64,000 nt of DNA from Torreya grandis (Eukaryota > Streptophyta > Pinopsida > Cupressales > Taxaceae). Shown one piece after another: positions 62,087 to 64,000 of this stretch; position 1 is the stretch's first letter, and each line of letters opens with the position of its first letter. Both the position numbers and the translations under genes were made by a program. Below the pieces are notes generated by a model. The model was not told where the DNA came from and made no database searches. It saw only the letters and a program-made list of their open reading frames with translations. The stretch lies in contig JARHVA010002682.1 of the NCBI GenBank assembly GCA_037957365.1, positions 1,329,001 through 1,393,000 on the forward strand. The letters run 5' to 3'.

Positions 62087-64000
62087 TTTTCCTTATGAGT
62101 GGTGATTTAACTTTTTAGAGTTTATAGAGTTTAAACCCTAGGTTATTAAAGGGTATGAGATAATACATTAGGTTATAAAATAAGCATTAAATATAACCAT
62201 TGATTTATGAAAGAACTTAGCTAAACTAACATTTCTAATAATAGAAATAAATGATGCAAACAAGTACTTAGCTTTAAATTGACTAAGACAGAAAATCTAG
62301 AGATTGTAAATCAAGACAAGAGCTAATCTAAGTGTCTCAAATAGGATCCAAGTGTCAAAACCCTTCCTAGATAGTAGTGCCCTAACTAGATAGTAGCTAG
62401 AATGGCTCTAGTGTCCTCCTTTTGGTGCTAGTGTCCTCTATGCATAACTTCTCTAAGATTTTGGTGCACTTATGTCAAAGTTTTCCAAGCCTATTCTTAT
62501 GTGCACAAGTTTTGATTCCCTATCAGTGACCTATTTTGACTTATTTTGCATGTAAACCATAGAACTCCATGTTTTTGTGGCATCCAATTGAAAAAATTAT
62601 GAAAGTGTGATGTTATTGGGGTAGGACGGACATCCTCAACACTTGTTACCTACATACCAATACTCCAAGGAGGGATCAACCCCATTGTAGTTTTCCCCAC
62701 CTAAGTGTTGTTGCAAGTAGAAGTGAATCTAGTATGAATGTTGGTTTGAGTGAGGCTTGAGACTACAAATATTTGTATTCTAATCTTGGGATGGATATAG
62801 ATGACTATATGCCTAAGCAGGGTAGAATAGGGATTGATAACCTTGATTATACATAACTTTTTTTGTAGTTAATTTGTGTTTTTTTCAACTAATTTCCATC
62901 GACTGAAGAGAGGGATAAAATTCATGTATTTACATTATTCTAGTGTTTGTATGGGTCTTAAAGGAGGTCTAGGCCGACCCTAGGTGGTTGTTGATTTGAA
63001 AACATAGCCGTTGGTGACAAAAGGTGGGAAAATGATAATAGCCCCAAAATTGGGACATTAGTGCCATTAGTGCTACTACCGAAGTTTGGCACTAGTGTCC
63101 AGGTGGTATAATTTGAGTCACTAGGGGCTAAGATACTAAAGCGAGGGTCTAGGACTACTTTAGGGATGTTTAATTATGTGTTTGGCCCATACAAATGTTG
63201 GATATGTGTCTAAATAGGCCCTAAGATAGGTCCAGGGCTAAGTTGTGAATAGGTGGTCTCAAGTAACACTCTTAGCACTCAAGTGTTAGTTTTATATGAT
63301 TACATTCCTCCCCCCCCCACTTTATTCTATAAATGTAAAAAATTGAAATGACTAGGATAAAGGGAAAAAAAAACATAACTGGACTTACCTATGAGGCCAA
63401 GTCCATGGATTCAGATCTGAGTATGTGAAGCATGTTCCATTGCATGTCATGTAAATGAAATGTGTATAGATCAATCCTTACTAAAGATATATTAAAATAA
63501 AAAATAAAACTAAGTAAATAGATAAGAAAGAGGAAATGAATGAATACACCTCACTAGGTATGTGAATTGATGCATAAACTTGGTGACATCTTGTGTATGC
63601 GTGTATGTAGATAGTGATCAATCAATGAATATCTTGGACTGAGTTGATGGCTTGATCAATCCCTATGTGTGGGTGGCTTGATAACTCAATCCAATTTTTA
63701 CTCCATCATTACCCACCCCCACTTGGTGGATCATGACCTGTGAATAGCTTGGATAGCACTGATGGTGTGTCCAACCCTCCTATGTAGGTGGATCAAGAAC
63801 TCAAGTAGACTATGACTCCATAATTTCCTATCCATGTGTAGTAGATGCATCTGAAACTAAAAATATGTGATGAATTTAAAATTATATAATATGGCTCTAG
63901 GCCACTTAGAAACTCTAAAATGTAATACAACTATGGGCCACTCAAGAATATAACATGGCTCTGGTCCAATCGGGAATTCTAACCATTTCAAATAGAGTAA
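62087..64000. other. No recognised gene; a small tandem duplication near the end
   Basis: A ~115-bp tandem pair lies at about 63625-63840 (ATATCTTGGACTGAGTTGATGG against ATAGCTTGGATAGCACTGATGG, each running to ACTCCATMATT). A shorter pair sits near 63890 and 63955 (ATGGCTCTRG-CCA). A C9 run occurs at about 63308-63317. No coding or transposon motif was seen. Confidence 0.45.

Overview
The window looks like nuclear DNA of a seed plant with a large, repeat-rich genome, most likely a gymnosperm (inference). It is AT-rich throughout. It carries one apparently intact gene, a DYW-type pentatricopeptide repeat (PPR) protein gene of the kind found only in plant organelle RNA editing. Nearly everything else is layered retrotransposon wreckage.

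Layout. 1-783: 3' end of a Copia element (family called Copia-A here). 784-1703: coding-like relic of unknown origin. 1704-12871: a ~5 kb long terminal repeat (long-LTR copy 1) split by a complete decayed Copia element (Copia-B, 5998-12179). 12872-23497: an older minus-strand Copia (Copia-C) with 5' LTR, primer-binding site, gag, protease, integrase and part of RT; it is split by a 5.6 kb solo LTR of the same long-LTR family (14167-19799). 23500-24500: a decayed, unidentified minus-strand coding region cut by the Copia-C LTR. 25-30 kb: very AT-rich spacer with SINE-like repeats, a LINE RNase H relic, an (ATT)n tract and a 229-bp near-perfect inverted repeat. 30520-34701: the three-exon PPR gene. 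34.7-37.4 kb: downstream spacer without a recognised gene. 37.5-42 kb: minus-strand Gypsy gag/protease relic between direct repeats, then an LTR-like unit. 43-45.4 kb: microsatellites, a ~13-bp minisatellite and a 36-bp tandem repeat. 45.5-47.7 kb: a second minus-strand Gypsy gag/protease relic. 47.6-55.95 kb and 59.4-62.09 kb: two copies of a ~2.7 kb duplicated segment; the first is split by a complete Copia-A element (50081-55641), so the second shows the empty site. 62.1-64 kb: nothing recognised beyond a small tandem duplication.

How parts relate. The elements are stacked, and the order can be read from who interrupts whom: Copia-C is older than the long-LTR elements, and long-LTR copy 1 is older than Copia-B. 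The Gypsy relic and its duplication are older than Copia-A. No retroelement has an intact polyprotein. The PPR protein is predicted to enter mitochondria or plastids and edit C to U in one or a few transcripts. I found no previously undescribed multi-gene system. The strongest unusual signals are the modular exon structure of the PPR gene, the 229-bp hairpin, the CCGAC-rich motif array shared between LTR and pol linker of Copia-A, and the all-transition pattern of its stop codons.
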